Shown one piece after another: positions 9,025 to 15,978 of a stretch of 64,000 nucleotides of DNA (within the stretch, counting starts at the first letter, position 1; each line of letters begins with the position of its first letter). The translations under genes and the position numbers were made by a program. Source of the stretch: Lachnospiraceae bacterium (lineage in GTDB: Bacteria; Bacillota; Clostridia; Lachnospirales; Lachnospiraceae); the NCBI GenBank assembly GCA_014804645.1, contig JAAUZI010000076.1, positions 56,227 to 120,226 of the forward strand, in the 5' to 3' direction. Under the pieces are notes generated by a model that did no database searches, had not been told where the DNA came from, and saw nothing but the letters and a program-made list of their open reading frames with translations.

Positions 9025-10185
9025 ATGGAAAAACGATATACAGCCGGGGAACTGGCCCGGTGGGCGGGGGTATCTGCCCGAACAATCCGGTTTTATGAGG
9101 AAAAAGGAATTCTGCGACCCAGGGAGCGGTCAGCCGAGGGGTATCGGTTGTACGATGACAGCGCAATCCTGCGTCTTCAGGAAATTTTGATGCTGAAGTA
9201 TGTGGGGCTGTCTCTGGAGGAGATTCAACATGCTCTGGGACAGGGGGAGGAACTGTCGGCGGCACGGCTGCTGGAACGCCAGAGGGAGCTGGTTCTGGAG
9301 GAACGCCGCCGTCTGGATCGTATTTTAGAGGTCATCGAACAGGCACAGCGGCATTGCCGGGAGGGGCAGCTGCCCGTGTCGCGATTTGCGGAGATCATGC
9401 AGCTGGTGACGAAGAATCAACAGGCGAGCTTTCGATATGGTCTGTATGAGCGCTATGGAACCAGCGGGCAGAGATGGCACGAGTGGCTGTTTGAACATCT
9501 GCTCTTAGAGCCGGGGATGAGAGTGTTGGATGTGGGCTGTGGCCATGGGAACGTGTGGCACAGCAGCTGGCAGAGAATTCCCGCAGGCTGCAGTATTACC
9601 CTTTTGGACAAGGAGATAAAGGGGCTGGAGTTTCTGCGCGGAATTTACCGGGAGCGTCGGGGGGAGTTGGCAGCGGGAGTAAATCTCTCCTTTCTGTGTG
9701 AGGATGCGGAGAGGTGGGAGTGTCCGGCGGAGAGGTATGATCTGATCCTGGCAGGGCATTTTTGGAGCTATATTCAGGATAAAGAAAGACTGCTGGGCCA
9801 TCTGCACCGAGGGCTGGCGGAGGGGGGCAGATTGATTTCCACCTTTACATCCCAGGTCTCCGTTCGGGACGTAAACCGGATATTGGAGCCTGTGCTGGGC
9901 AGGAGAGTGCTGGAGCCATATGAGGAGCGGAAACAGGCTTTCATAGCCCGGATGGAGGGACTTTTTGCTGAAGAGTTTGGCAGGGTATCCCGGACGACAT
10001 TTCACAATAGTCTGCGGATCGGGCATCCGGAGGAACTGCTGCGGTATCTATGCGATTTGGACGGGGAGCTGGAGATGCGGATCAAATCACGGGAACAGGA
10101 GGTCAGAAGATATCTGCAGGAGCTGATTCGGCAGGGGGAGACGCCGGAGATCGGTACAGAGGGTCATTGCTATTGCTGTGAGTGA
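9025..10185 (+). CDS. MerR-family regulator fused to a SAM-methyltransferase domain
   Basis: The 386-residue protein starts with a MerR winged helix (YTAGELARWAGVSARTIRFYEEKGI, then RLYDDSAILRLQEILMLKYVGLSLEEI), residues 1-70, followed by the dimerisation helix (about 75-115). Instead of a small ligand pocket, residues about 150-300 form a class I methyltransferase domain: motif I RVLDVGCGHGNVW, acidic TLLDKEIKG, and LILAGHFWSYIQD. It ends with CYCCE, a possible metal site. The effector may be SAM-dependent modification or ligand binding; both are inference. It lies behind the MerR-type promoter at 8974 and probably also controls the phospholipase-like gene at 11532. Confidence 0.85.
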   Translation: MEKRYTAGELARWAGVSARTIRFYEEKGILRPRERSAEGYRLYDDSAILRLQEILMLKYVGLSLEEIQHALGQGEELSAARLLERQRELVLEERRRLDRILEVIEQAQRHCREGQLPVSRFAEIMQLVTKNQQASFRYGLYERYGTSGQRWHEWLFEHLLLEPGMRVLDVGCGHGNVWHSSWQRIPAGCSITLLDKEIKGLEFLRGIYRERRGELAAGVNLSFLCEDAERWECPAERYDLILAGHFWSYIQDKERLLGHLHRGLAEGGRLISTFTSQVSVRDVNRILEPVLGRRVLEPYEERKQAFIARMEGLFAEEFGRVSRTTFHNSLRIGHPEELLRYLCDLDGELEMRIKSREQEVRRYLQELIRQGETPEIGTEGHCYCCE

Positions 10186-10222
10186 CGGGCGAGTTAAAAT
10201 AAAGGGCAGGAGGACAAAGAGG

Positions 10223-10792
10223 ATGATACCAACAAGGGAAAAAGCGGAGGAATTGCTGCGGGACGGGGAGGCGTGTAATCCGGGCGCATGGGCAGACCAC
10301 AGCAGGGTGGTGGCTATGTGCGCGGAGAAAATCGCCGCCGCCTGCGGAGATATGGATGCGGAGAAAGCTTATGTGCTGGGACTGCTCCATGATATAGGCC
10401 GAAAGTTCGGAGTCAAGCATATGGGGCATATTTATGACGGATACCACTATATGACAGAGCTGGGGTATGACGAGGCGGCTCGGATCTGTCTGAGCCATTC
10501 TTTTAGCATCCAGAAATTAGAGGACTACATAGGCAACTGGGATATTTCCGTGGAGCAGCAGCAGGAGCTTCGCCGCCTGCTGGCGGAGATGGTATACGAC
10601 GACTATGACAGGCTGGTCCAGGTCTGTGATAGTCTGGCGGGAATCTCGGTGGTGGACATGGAGGAGCGCATGGCGGACGTTAAGCGGCGCTATGGCAGCT
10701 ATCCCCAGGACAAATGGGACAAGAACCTGGAACTGAGGGCGTATTTTGAGGAGAAGATGCAGCAGGATATTTACAAAGTTGTGGGGCACTGA
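10223..10792 (+). CDS. HD-domain phosphohydrolase
   Basis: This protein of about 189 residues contains the HD signature: WADHSRVVAMCAEKIA, then VLGLLHDIGRKFG (catalytic HD) and later CLSHSF and YDRLVQVCDSLAG. HD proteins of this size hydrolyse nucleotides or phosphate esters with a divalent metal in the cytosol; the substrate is not predictable. I chose ATG 10223 because AGGAGG at 10208-10213 precedes it by 9 bases; the frame runs back to 10178 but without such a site. It directly follows the MerR-methyltransferase gene and is likely in its operon. Confidence 0.82.
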   Translation: MIPTREKAEELLRDGEACNPGAWADHSRVVAMCAEKIAAACGDMDAEKAYVLGLLHDIGRKFGVKHMGHIYDGYHYMTELGYDEAARICLSHSFSIQKLEDYIGNWDISVEQQQELRRLLAEMVYDDYDRLVQVCDSLAGISVVDMEERMADVKRRYGSYPQDKWDKNLELRAYFEEKMQQDIYKVVGH

Positions 10793-10830
10793 TGCAGCAA
10801 AATTGGCACAGGCGGAAAATGTCAAAATAG

Positions 10831-10950
10831 GGTTTGGAGCCATATATTATAGAAATACGGGCTAGAGAGATGGATATTTTTGGTATAGGTGATTCTGTAA
10901 TTACTGTAGATACGACAGATTTCTCAAAAAGAGACTTGAGAAAAGATTAA
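10831..10950 (+). pseudogene. C-terminal remnant of a P-loop kinase like the gene at 12197
   Basis: An open stretch bounded by TAG at 10828 and TAA at 10948-10950 encodes about 39 residues, including REMDIF and VITVDTTDFSK. These match the C-terminus of the intact kinase at 12197-12790 (REMDSF and VITVDTTDFSKVD), with LE.YI upstream also shared. No ATP-binding N-terminus is present. It is best read as the decayed tail of an earlier copy of the kinase gene, left between the HD gene and the toxin locus. Confidence 0.8.
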
Positions 10951-10987
10951 TCAGAAGATAGATTTCAACGGATGCAATAAATTTTTA

Positions 10988-11016
10988 TTGAAATTGCGTT
11001 GCATTTATGATATGAT
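10988..11016 (+). promoter_or_regulatory. Promoter of the type I toxin mRNA
   Basis: The -35 TTGAAA (10988-10993) and -10 TATGAT (11011-11016) are 17 bp apart. Transcription would start near 11023 and give a leader of about 100 nt with several hairpin-forming stretches before the toxin's ribosome site at 11113-11120. Confidence 0.7.
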
Positions 11017-11126
11017 TTTTGCGTGATGATGAGTCACTAGGAGAGTACCCATGACAGGGTGGTAGCCTCCCGAGCCAATGCACTGACACCAGGTGTCAGA
11101 AGTACATAGGAAGGGAGGTGCGTAAT

Positions 11127-11249
11127 ATGACAGCGTTTGAGCTTATCTCGATTTTCATCGGGATATTAACTTTGCTGGCAACCTTTGGCAGCCTGCTTAT
11201 TGCGTTTCTTGCCTTTCTCACCAGAGACAGGGAAAACAAGAACAAATAA
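11127..11249 (+). CDS. Small holin-like membrane toxin (type I toxin-antitoxin)
   Basis: This 40-residue peptide starts MTAFELISIFIGILTLL, is a single hydrophobic helix (about residues 5-31), and ends in a charged tail TRDRENKNK. Size and layout match the putative holin-like toxin family of Firmicutes (TxpA/BsrG-like), whose members insert in the membrane when de-repressed. GGGAGGTG lies 6 bases before ATG. A convergent antisense promoter and two intrinsic terminators flank the gene, so it fits a type I system in which an antisense RNA pairs with the 3' untranslated region. Toxicity is inferred, not shown. Confidence 0.78.
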   Translation: MTAFELISIFIGILTLLATFGSLLIAFLAFLTRDRENKNK

Positions 11250-11341
11250 AAAATGCCCCTCTGTCTGAACCACAGAGAGGCGAGTCCGTAAGGACAATAC
11301 GTTTCAACGGGAGCATCCACTTTGGAGTGGGTGCTTTTCCT
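11248..11341 (-). ncRNA. Candidate antisense RNA antitoxin, about 94 nt
   Basis: A minus-strand promoter at 11348-11376 predicts initiation near 11341. The RNA would run leftward across the toxin's 3' untranslated region and end at a hairpin (arms about 11254-11262 and 11272-11280) followed on this strand by a T run (plus-strand A run 11248-11253). The overlap with the toxin mRNA is about 90 nt, the TxpA/RatA-type arrangement. A small TCC/GGA hairpin (around 11285-11294) lies within it. Confidence 0.65.
11313..11338 (+). terminator. Terminator of the toxin mRNA
   Basis: GCATCCACT (11313-11321) pairs with AGTGGGTGC (11326-11334) around a 4-base loop and is followed by TTTT. It lies just before the predicted start of the antisense RNA, so the two transcripts overlap only at their 3' parts. 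Confidence 0.75.
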
Positions 11342-11347
11342 ATATCT

Positions 11348-11376
11348 AATATAACATAGCAGGAAATGAATTTCAA
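11348..11376 (-). promoter_or_regulatory. Promoter of the antisense RNA
   Basis: On the minus strand, TTGAAA (plus 11371-11376) and TATATT (plus 11348-11353) are separated by 17 bp. No open reading frame worth calling lies downstream on this strand, which supports an RNA gene. Confidence 0.7.
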
Positions 11377-11428
11377 CAACAATTTTTGGTGCGCAGAAAT
11401 TATGGAATATTGTGTGAAATAAAAACAC

Positions 11429-11459
11429 TTGACATTGACGTAACGGAACCCTCTATACT
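11429..11459 (+). promoter_or_regulatory. Second MerR-type promoter, before the phospholipase-like gene
   Basis: TTGACA (11429-11434) and TATACT (11454-11459) have the same 19-bp spacer as the promoter at 8974-9004, and the spacers share their first 11 bases (TTGACGTAACG). The right half-site is slightly changed (GTAACGG). This points to control by the MerR-methyltransferase encoded at 9025. Confidence 0.85.
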
Positions 11460-11531
11460 ATAGGTACAGGCATATTGAGGAAGAAGGACATTGTTTCCGT
11501 CAGAAAAATATAGACATAGGAGGAATGAGTT

Positions 11532-12212
11532 ATGGCGTCATGGATGGTGCATTTGCGGGTAGCGGACAAGCTGCTGGACCGCATTGAGGGGATCACGGAG
11601 ACAGAGTTTATCGTGGGGAACATCGCCCCGGACAGCGGCGTACCTAACGAGGACTGGACGGCCTATACACCTTGCACAGAGGTGTCCCACTTTAAGACAT
11701 ATCTGAAAGATGGGGCGGTCAAAATAGATGTGGAGCGCTACCTGAAACAGTATTTTACGGCAGAGCAGCAGAATGGTTATAGCCGGGAGCAATACTCCTT
11801 CTTTTTGGGGTATCTGACGCATCTGCTCACAGACCTGGAGTGGATAGCGCGCATATATAACCCCAGTGTGGCGAAGTATCCTGAGGCTCATGCAGAAGAT
11901 TCTCACAAACTGCTGTGGACGCTGAAAAAGGATTGGTACGATCTGGATTTCCTGTATCTGAAAAAGCACCCTGATTTCAGGGCGTTTCGGATATATGAGA
12001 ATGCTGTGGGCTTTGTCAACCGCTACATGGATATTTTTGCGCAGGATGCCTTTGAGAACCGGCGGGAATATATCACCGGCTTTTACCGTGGAGGCCGGGG
12101 GGATATCGAGCGTGAGTACACTTATTTGACTGAGGCTCAGGCGCAGCAGTTTGTGGAGGACTGCGTGGAGGCTGTACTTGAGAAATTGGAGGGAATATGT
12201 ACTGTATCTTAG
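11532..12212 (+). CDS. Zinc-dependent phospholipase C-like protein
   Basis: The 226-residue protein starts MASWMVHLRVADKLL and has EFIVGNIAPDSG, VSHFKTYL and FFLGYLTHLLTDLEW, the His/Asp pattern of the Zn_dep_PLPC family (PF00882). The metal ligands His7, Asp in NIAPDSG, His in SHF and HLLTD are present. There is no signal peptide, so unlike secreted phospholipase C it is probably cytosolic, and the substrate is unknown. It overlaps the downstream kinase gene by 16 bases and sits behind a MerR-type promoter shared with the regulator at 9025. Confidence 0.82.
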   Translation: MASWMVHLRVADKLLDRIEGITETEFIVGNIAPDSGVPNEDWTAYTPCTEVSHFKTYLKDGAVKIDVERYLKQYFTAEQQNGYSREQYSFFLGYLTHLLTDLEWIARIYNPSVAKYPEAHAEDSHKLLWTLKKDWYDLDFLYLKKHPDFRAFRIYENAVGFVNRYMDIFAQDAFENRREYITGFYRGGRGDIEREYTYLTEAQAQQFVEDCVEAVLEKLEGICTVS

Positions 12213-12790
12213 TGACAGGGATTCCGGCAGCGGGTAAGAGCGTGCTGGCGAAAAGGCTTTCTGCGGATATGGGTCTGCCGTGGTTTTCCAAGGACTGTAT
12301 TAAGGAAAAACTATATGACACTCTCGGGTTTGCGTCCAGGGAGGAGAAAGTAAGGCTGGGCATAGCCAGCACAGAGGTCCTCTATTATCTGGCAGAGCAG
12401 ATGATGCAGTGCGGAAAGCCCTTTATTCTGGAGAACAATTTTGAGGCAAGTTCCAGGCAGGGGCTTGTGCAGCTGTTAGAGCGTTATGGATACCGGGCGC
12501 TGACTTTGCGGCTGACTGGGGATTATGCCCGCATTTATCAGCGCTTTGCGCAACGTGATAAAAGCTCCGAGCGGCATCCCGGCCATGTGACCAACAGCCG
12601 CTATTTCAAGGGGGAAGGCGCGGCGGAGAGCCAGACCATCACCTTGGAGCAATACATCGCCGGGATACAGAGCAGGGAGATGGATAGTTTTAGTGTAGAC
12701 GGCCCGGTGATTACTGTGGACACAACGGACTTTTCCAAGGTAGATTGGGAAAGACTTTATCAGGAGATAAAAAAATGCCTCTCTGTTTGA
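12197..12790 (+). CDS. P-loop kinase of the AAA_33/zeta-toxin-like group
   Basis: This 197-residue protein has a Walker A motif GIPAAGKSVLAKRL (residues 8-15 region), the substrate-side FSKDCIKEKL segment, FILENNFEAS and a lid region with RFAQRDKSSERHPGH. This is the pattern of small-molecule or tRNA-type P-loop kinases; the phosphate acceptor is unknown. It overlaps the phospholipase-like gene by 16 bases, so the two are coupled. Its C-terminal segment VITVDTTDFSK is duplicated in a remnant at 10831-10950. The last codons run into a hairpin segment that also occurs in the antitoxin region at 11248. Confidence 0.82.
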   Translation: MYCILVTGIPAAGKSVLAKRLSADMGLPWFSKDCIKEKLYDTLGFASREEKVRLGIASTEVLYYLAEQMMQCGKPFILENNFEASSRQGLVQLLERYGYRALTLRLTGDYARIYQRFAQRDKSSERHPGHVTNSRYFKGEGAAESQTITLEQYIAGIQSREMDSFSVDGPVITVDTTDFSKVDWERLYQEIKKCLSV

Positions 12791-12820
12791 CCCACAGAGA
12801 GGCGGCGTCCGTAAGGACAA
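12770..12820 (-). terminator. Terminator resembling the 3' part of the antitoxin RNA gene
   Basis: The hairpin with arms GCCTCTCTGT and ACAGAGAGGC is followed on the minus strand by a run of seven T, so it can terminate the HipA-like gene transcript. The segment is about 85-90 percent identical over 50 bases to 11248-11297 in the toxin-antitoxin locus, including TCCGTAAGGACAA. The kinase stop codon lies inside it. Confidence 0.75.
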
Positions 12821-12825
12821 ATCAC

Positions 12826-13761
12826 TTATTGAGATGAAATATTCAATATTTTTTCATATTCCGGTTCCAGTATCAGCTCCAGCCGCATAGCCAGCGATTG
12901 TTTATAAAATTCCTTTCTGACCGGGCTGCAGGCTTTATCAGGAAGTTCACCGATCAAATGATAGATATTTTCCATATTTTCTTTGATTTTAGGAACATTT
13001 TTCACGATCGCCTGTCGCAGTTCGGGAATATCCATCTTAATGACATCTCGCGCCAAAAAATTCTGTTCTGCACCAAATGCAGTGATACCATTTAATATAT
13101 TGTTTTTTACTCCATTTTCGGCGTTCATCATTCGTGCCAATCTGCTGTCAGGCGTCTTGCCATTAAAGGAACCGCCATTGTCAAAAACAGGAGCCGGACG
13201 GTCAGGGTGTCCGGGACTTCTGATGATTCCCCAGTTGCCGTCATTCCGGTCACTGTTGTTGATAAAAATATCTACTACCAGCATATCATAAAACAGTTCT
13301 TTCAGGCCATCAACATTCGTCAAGATTTCGTTATGCTCTAAATGCAGCAACAGTTCTTCAAAATTAACAACATGTGAGCCGGTATTGTTAAAATCACGTT
13401 CCCACATTATTTCAAGCATATTACCAGCATTTTTAATCGTCCGTATCTCTATGAGCTTTTCTCTGGCAGCATCATCAATAAAGTCCCTGCACGCAACAGC
13501 AATCTTATTATTTCTTTCTACCAGCATTGTTTCATGTACGAGATAGCCTAAAAGTTCATAAATATGACTTCCCAGATATTCCGAAACAGGGTCATTTGTA
13601 TAAATCATCTCTTCGTGCCGGGATAAGTAGGAAGCATTTTTAGGGTATTTGACGAGCCAATCCTGTCCATCAATAATCAATCCGTCTTTGAAACCGGATG
13701 CTCCGCCGTATGTTCCATGTTTTTCACTGTAAGGCGCGTTGTCTACATTACGAATGTTCAT
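12826..13761 (-). CDS. HipA-like Ser/Thr kinase
   Basis: This 311-residue protein has the HipA/CtkA-like catalytic core: VDIFINNSDRNDGNWGII (catalytic Asp with metal-binding Asn) and PAPVFDNGGSFNG (DFG-equivalent), plus WLVKYPK as the likely ATP-contact lysine. It lacks the N-terminal couple_hipA domain of classical HipA and is closer to the short single-domain form. Kinases of this group phosphorylate proteins such as tRNA synthetases or other toxins' targets; the target here is unknown. Its ATG overlaps the upstream small gene by ATGA, typical of toxin-antitoxin pairs. Confidence 0.78.
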   Translation of the reverse strand: MNIRNVDNAPYSEKHGTYGGASGFKDGLIIDGQDWLVKYPKNASYLSRHEEMIYTNDPVSEYLGSHIYELLGYLVHETMLVERNNKIAVACRDFIDDAAREKLIEIRTIKNAGNMLEIMWERDFNNTGSHVVNFEELLLHLEHNEILTNVDGLKELFYDMLVVDIFINNSDRNDGNWGIIRSPGHPDRPAPVFDNGGSFNGKTPDSRLARMMNAENGVKNNILNGITAFGAEQNFLARDVIKMDIPELRQAIVKNVPKIKENMENIYHLIGELPDKACSPVRKEFYKQSLAMRLELILEPEYEKILNISSQ

Positions 13762-13988
13762 AACAGATACCTTCTTTCCATCGTTTCCCAGTGTTCTTTT
13801 GTCATGTGGCCCTGAACATATGCTTCTTTACAATTTGTATATAAGAGACAATTCACATAATTTTCATATGCACCATAATTGTCCTCTAAATCAGCTTTTT
13901 CACTTATATCCATAAGATATTTAATATCTTTAGATACATGAAAATCAATTTTTACCGTATCGTCTATATAATGATAGGTTGTTTCCAC
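13758..13988 (-). CDS. Small partner protein of the HipA-like kinase
   Basis: This 76-residue acidic protein (DDTVKIDFHVSKDIKYLM, then DLEDNYGAYENYVNCLLY) has no recognisable DNA-binding motif. It starts with GTG at 13988, behind AAGGAG about 8 bases upstream. The gene overlaps the kinase gene by 4 bases and is driven by the promoter at 14039-14067. By position it is a candidate antitoxin or substrate-presenting partner, but I recognise no family. Confidence 0.6.
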   Translation of the reverse strand: METTYHYIDDTVKIDFHVSKDIKYLMDISEKADLEDNYGAYENYVNCLLYTNCKEAYVQGHMTKEHWETMERRYLL

Positions 13989-14020
13989 GGCCAGTACTCC
14001 TTATCAAAAAACTGCTTGTA

Positions 14021-14070
14021 GTTTAGCAGATGGTAAATATTATATCAAATGTTTTATACATGAGCAATGA
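14021..14070 (-). repeat. Promoter-bearing repeat, copy 1 (343-base gap 13989-14331)
   Basis: Fifty bases here match 20271-20320 at about 45 positions, offset by exactly 6250 bases. On the minus strand it contains TTGCTC (plus 14062-14067), a 17-bp spacer and TATAAT (plus 14039-14044), the likely promoter of the small-protein/HipA-like kinase operon. The rest of the gap up to 14331 is AT-rich; apart from a ribosome site before 14332 I see no further feature in it. Confidence 0.75.
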
Positions 14071-14331
14071 ATTTTTCATGAATGAATCATCTTGCCAAAT
14101 ACCACAACGATATCAACGACATTTCTTTTAAAAGTTTTGCTCATCTTTAGAGGAACAAATATTGCAAATTGCAGCTTCGATAAGTATAATATAAAAGAGA
14201 GAAAAGGATAACATTTGAGATTATGGATTTGTGAGAAGACGAAAGAAATGAGGATAATAGGGCAGAATCCAACATTTTTTTTGCAAAGAAATGTATAGTG
14301 GACAGCATATACAGAAGGGATAGGTGCTAAT

Positions 14332-15201
14332 ATGGATAAAGCAGTCGTTAATATGTATGGTTGGATATTAAATGTACATAATGAGCAATATTATCTTTCG
14401 GGAATTGCAGAAAATCATCCAAGACTTGGCAGAAATTCATATGTTTATCAAACATCAACATTGCAGAAGTTCAGCTTTGAAGAGGATGAACTTACATTTG
14501 AAACCCAAAATACAATATATAAATGTCCCTTAAAATATATGCATACAGAACCTTATATAAATAAGGTACCTGAGTATATAGAGGAATTGACCAAAAGAGA
14601 TGAGGTATCAAGCAGCATACTTGATAAAATAATTGTAGCTTCTGCCAAGTTAACAATGGGTGTGGATTTGGATAATGAGTTTATGGCTCATATATTAGAA
14701 GTTACTAAGAATGGTAAGATGGAACGAGAGGCAATTGAAAAAGCGGATGATGACCGCATGATTAAAATTGCTAAAGAATATGATGATTGTATTTACATTG
14801 AGGCGTCTAATATAAATGGTGGGGATAAGCTGGCATATCACTTTGGTAATGAATGTGGGACAGTTGAACCAGACGTTAACGTTGGAACATATCAGGACAG
14901 CATTTTATATATGAAATATAGGCAAAGTGAGGAAGATGTAGCACTTGATTTTAGATATTTTCCCAGAGGAAGTGGGAATTGCATAGAAACATATAGCTGG
15001 TCAGACAATATCAAGCAGGTAGTCATAAAGAATACACGTGATTTTTGTATAAAATTTAATGATCAAGAGATTGCTCCTGGGGAACTGAAGGTGTTTACAC
15101 CAGAGGGACATAGGCAAGGCCTTATCAGTCCGGATTGTTACAATGGTAAATCAATTCTTTTTGATATATTTCCGGAGGAAGACAAAGAAAAATCTGTCTA
15201 A
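14332..15201 (+). CDS. Unknown 289-residue protein
   Basis: I do not recognise this protein. It is AT-rich, has no signal peptide or membrane segment, and begins MDKAVVNMYGWILNVHNEQYY. The N-terminal part (1-85) is beta-rich with many aromatics; the middle (about 90-150) is helical; the C-terminal part (about 150-280) again looks beta-rich and includes YFPRGSGNCIETYSW and KVFTPEGHRQGL. The ATG follows AAGGGATAGG. It is followed 12 bases later by a 44-residue open frame that is probably co-transcribed. Codon use differs from the GC-rich flanks, suggesting acquisition. Confidence 0.65.
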   Translation: MDKAVVNMYGWILNVHNEQYYLSGIAENHPRLGRNSYVYQTSTLQKFSFEEDELTFETQNTIYKCPLKYMHTEPYINKVPEYIEELTKRDEVSSSILDKIIVASAKLTMGVDLDNEFMAHILEVTKNGKMEREAIEKADDDRMIKIAKEYDDCIYIEASNINGGDKLAYHFGNECGTVEPDVNVGTYQDSILYMKYRQSEEDVALDFRYFPRGSGNCIETYSWSDNIKQVVIKNTRDFCIKFNDQEIAPGELKVFTPEGHRQGLISPDCYNGKSILFDIFPEEDKEKSV

Positions 15202-15213
15202 AGGAGCTTACTT

Positions 15214-15348
15214 ATGAACAATGAAGAAAAGCATTGCGTAATGGATGACACTGAGAAACCAATCGAAATAACTGAAGAAATAGAGGAGTTTCTTCAAAAA
15301 GGAATGGAAATCGTTCAAAAAAATTTTCCTTCTCTTTTAGGTGATTGA
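15214..15348 (+). CDS. Small acidic protein, 44 residues
   Basis: The frame begins ATG at 15214 behind AAGGAG (spacing 7) and ends at TGA 15346-15348. The peptide is acidic, with one predicted helix (ITEEIEEFLQKGMEIVQKNF). It directly follows the unknown 289-residue gene, from which it is probably co-expressed. No family is recognised. Confidence 0.5.
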   Translation: MNNEEKHCVMDDTEKPIEITEEIEEFLQKGMEIVQKNFPSLLGD

Positions 15349-15352
15349 CTGA

Positions 15353-15574
15353 TTATTTGAACAACATCTCCAGCGCGGATTCCAGTTTGTCTTCCATACC
15401 GTTAATGCGTTCCAGATCACGGATGATCACGCCTTCCCGCGTGGTTTGAACAGGCAGATTTTCCAGTATGCATTCCGTATTCGAGAAAGTAGTGCCTAAG
15501 CCCTCTATACCGGCACTTTTCCATATGGAATCAACTAACTGCCGTTTTCCCAAAGCAATAGAGATATTATTCAT
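15353..15574 (-). CDS. Truncated Fic-family N-terminal fragment, 73 residues
   Basis: The segment RQLVDSIWKSAGIEGLGTTF followed by SNTECILENLPVQTT resembles the N-terminal helical region of Fic/DOC family proteins, where SAxIEG stands for the inhibitory-helix area. The catalytic HPFxxGNGR motif is absent because the frame ends after about 70 residues in an unrelated tail. A GGGAG site precedes ATG by 7 bases, so it may still be translated. It is either a decayed gene or a free-standing regulatory piece. Confidence 0.5.
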   Translation of the reverse strand: MNNISIALGKRQLVDSIWKSAGIEGLGTTFSNTECILENLPVQTTREGVIIRDLERINGMEDKLESALEMLFK

Positions 15575-15585
15575 AAATTTTCTCC

Positions 15586-15831
15586 CTAATCTCTTTTGAA
15601 TGTTTTAAAGATTTCTTTTTTACCTATCATATCATATTTTTCAATAGATTCAATTATAATCTGTCGGATATAAGATTCGTGTGCATTACCGCTCTGCCAA
15701 CGGCGCTTAAGTTTTCCTGCCTCTTCATTTATGGGAAACCTTTTGTACCTATTCCAGACGAACTTTATTGTGAAGTTATCAGTTATATGATATACTATAA
15801 TCAGTTTACAAGAGATTTTTATTGTTTTTCA
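15586..15831 (-). pseudogene. Probable gene remnant in the 15575-15978 gap
   Basis: On the minus strand a frame without any usual start codon runs from about 15831 to TAG at 15586-15588 and encodes protein-like sequence, including NEEAGKLKRRWQSGNAHESY and ESIEKYDMIGKKEI. It ends just before the ribosome site of the Fic-like fragment, as an upstream operon gene would. The family is not recognised. Nothing convincing was found on the plus strand in this gap, although a start-less frame (about 15801-15995) runs into the next gene. Confidence 0.4.
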
Positions 15832-15978
15832 AAGAAACAGCTAAAATTCCTTCCAAAAACATTCTGATATTGGATGGACGGGACTGGCTGTATACCGTTC
15901 TGGCCTTTCGGAAGAAATCAGAGGAGTTTTCTTCTTTGCGGATGGTAAAGGAGTATATGGAAAAAGGAGAACAAGACG

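Noticed and set aside
9025..10185. Frameshifted join of a separate MerR gene and a methyltransferase gene
   Set aside because: The frame is continuous with one ribosome site and a natural linker, so a genuine fusion is the simpler reading.
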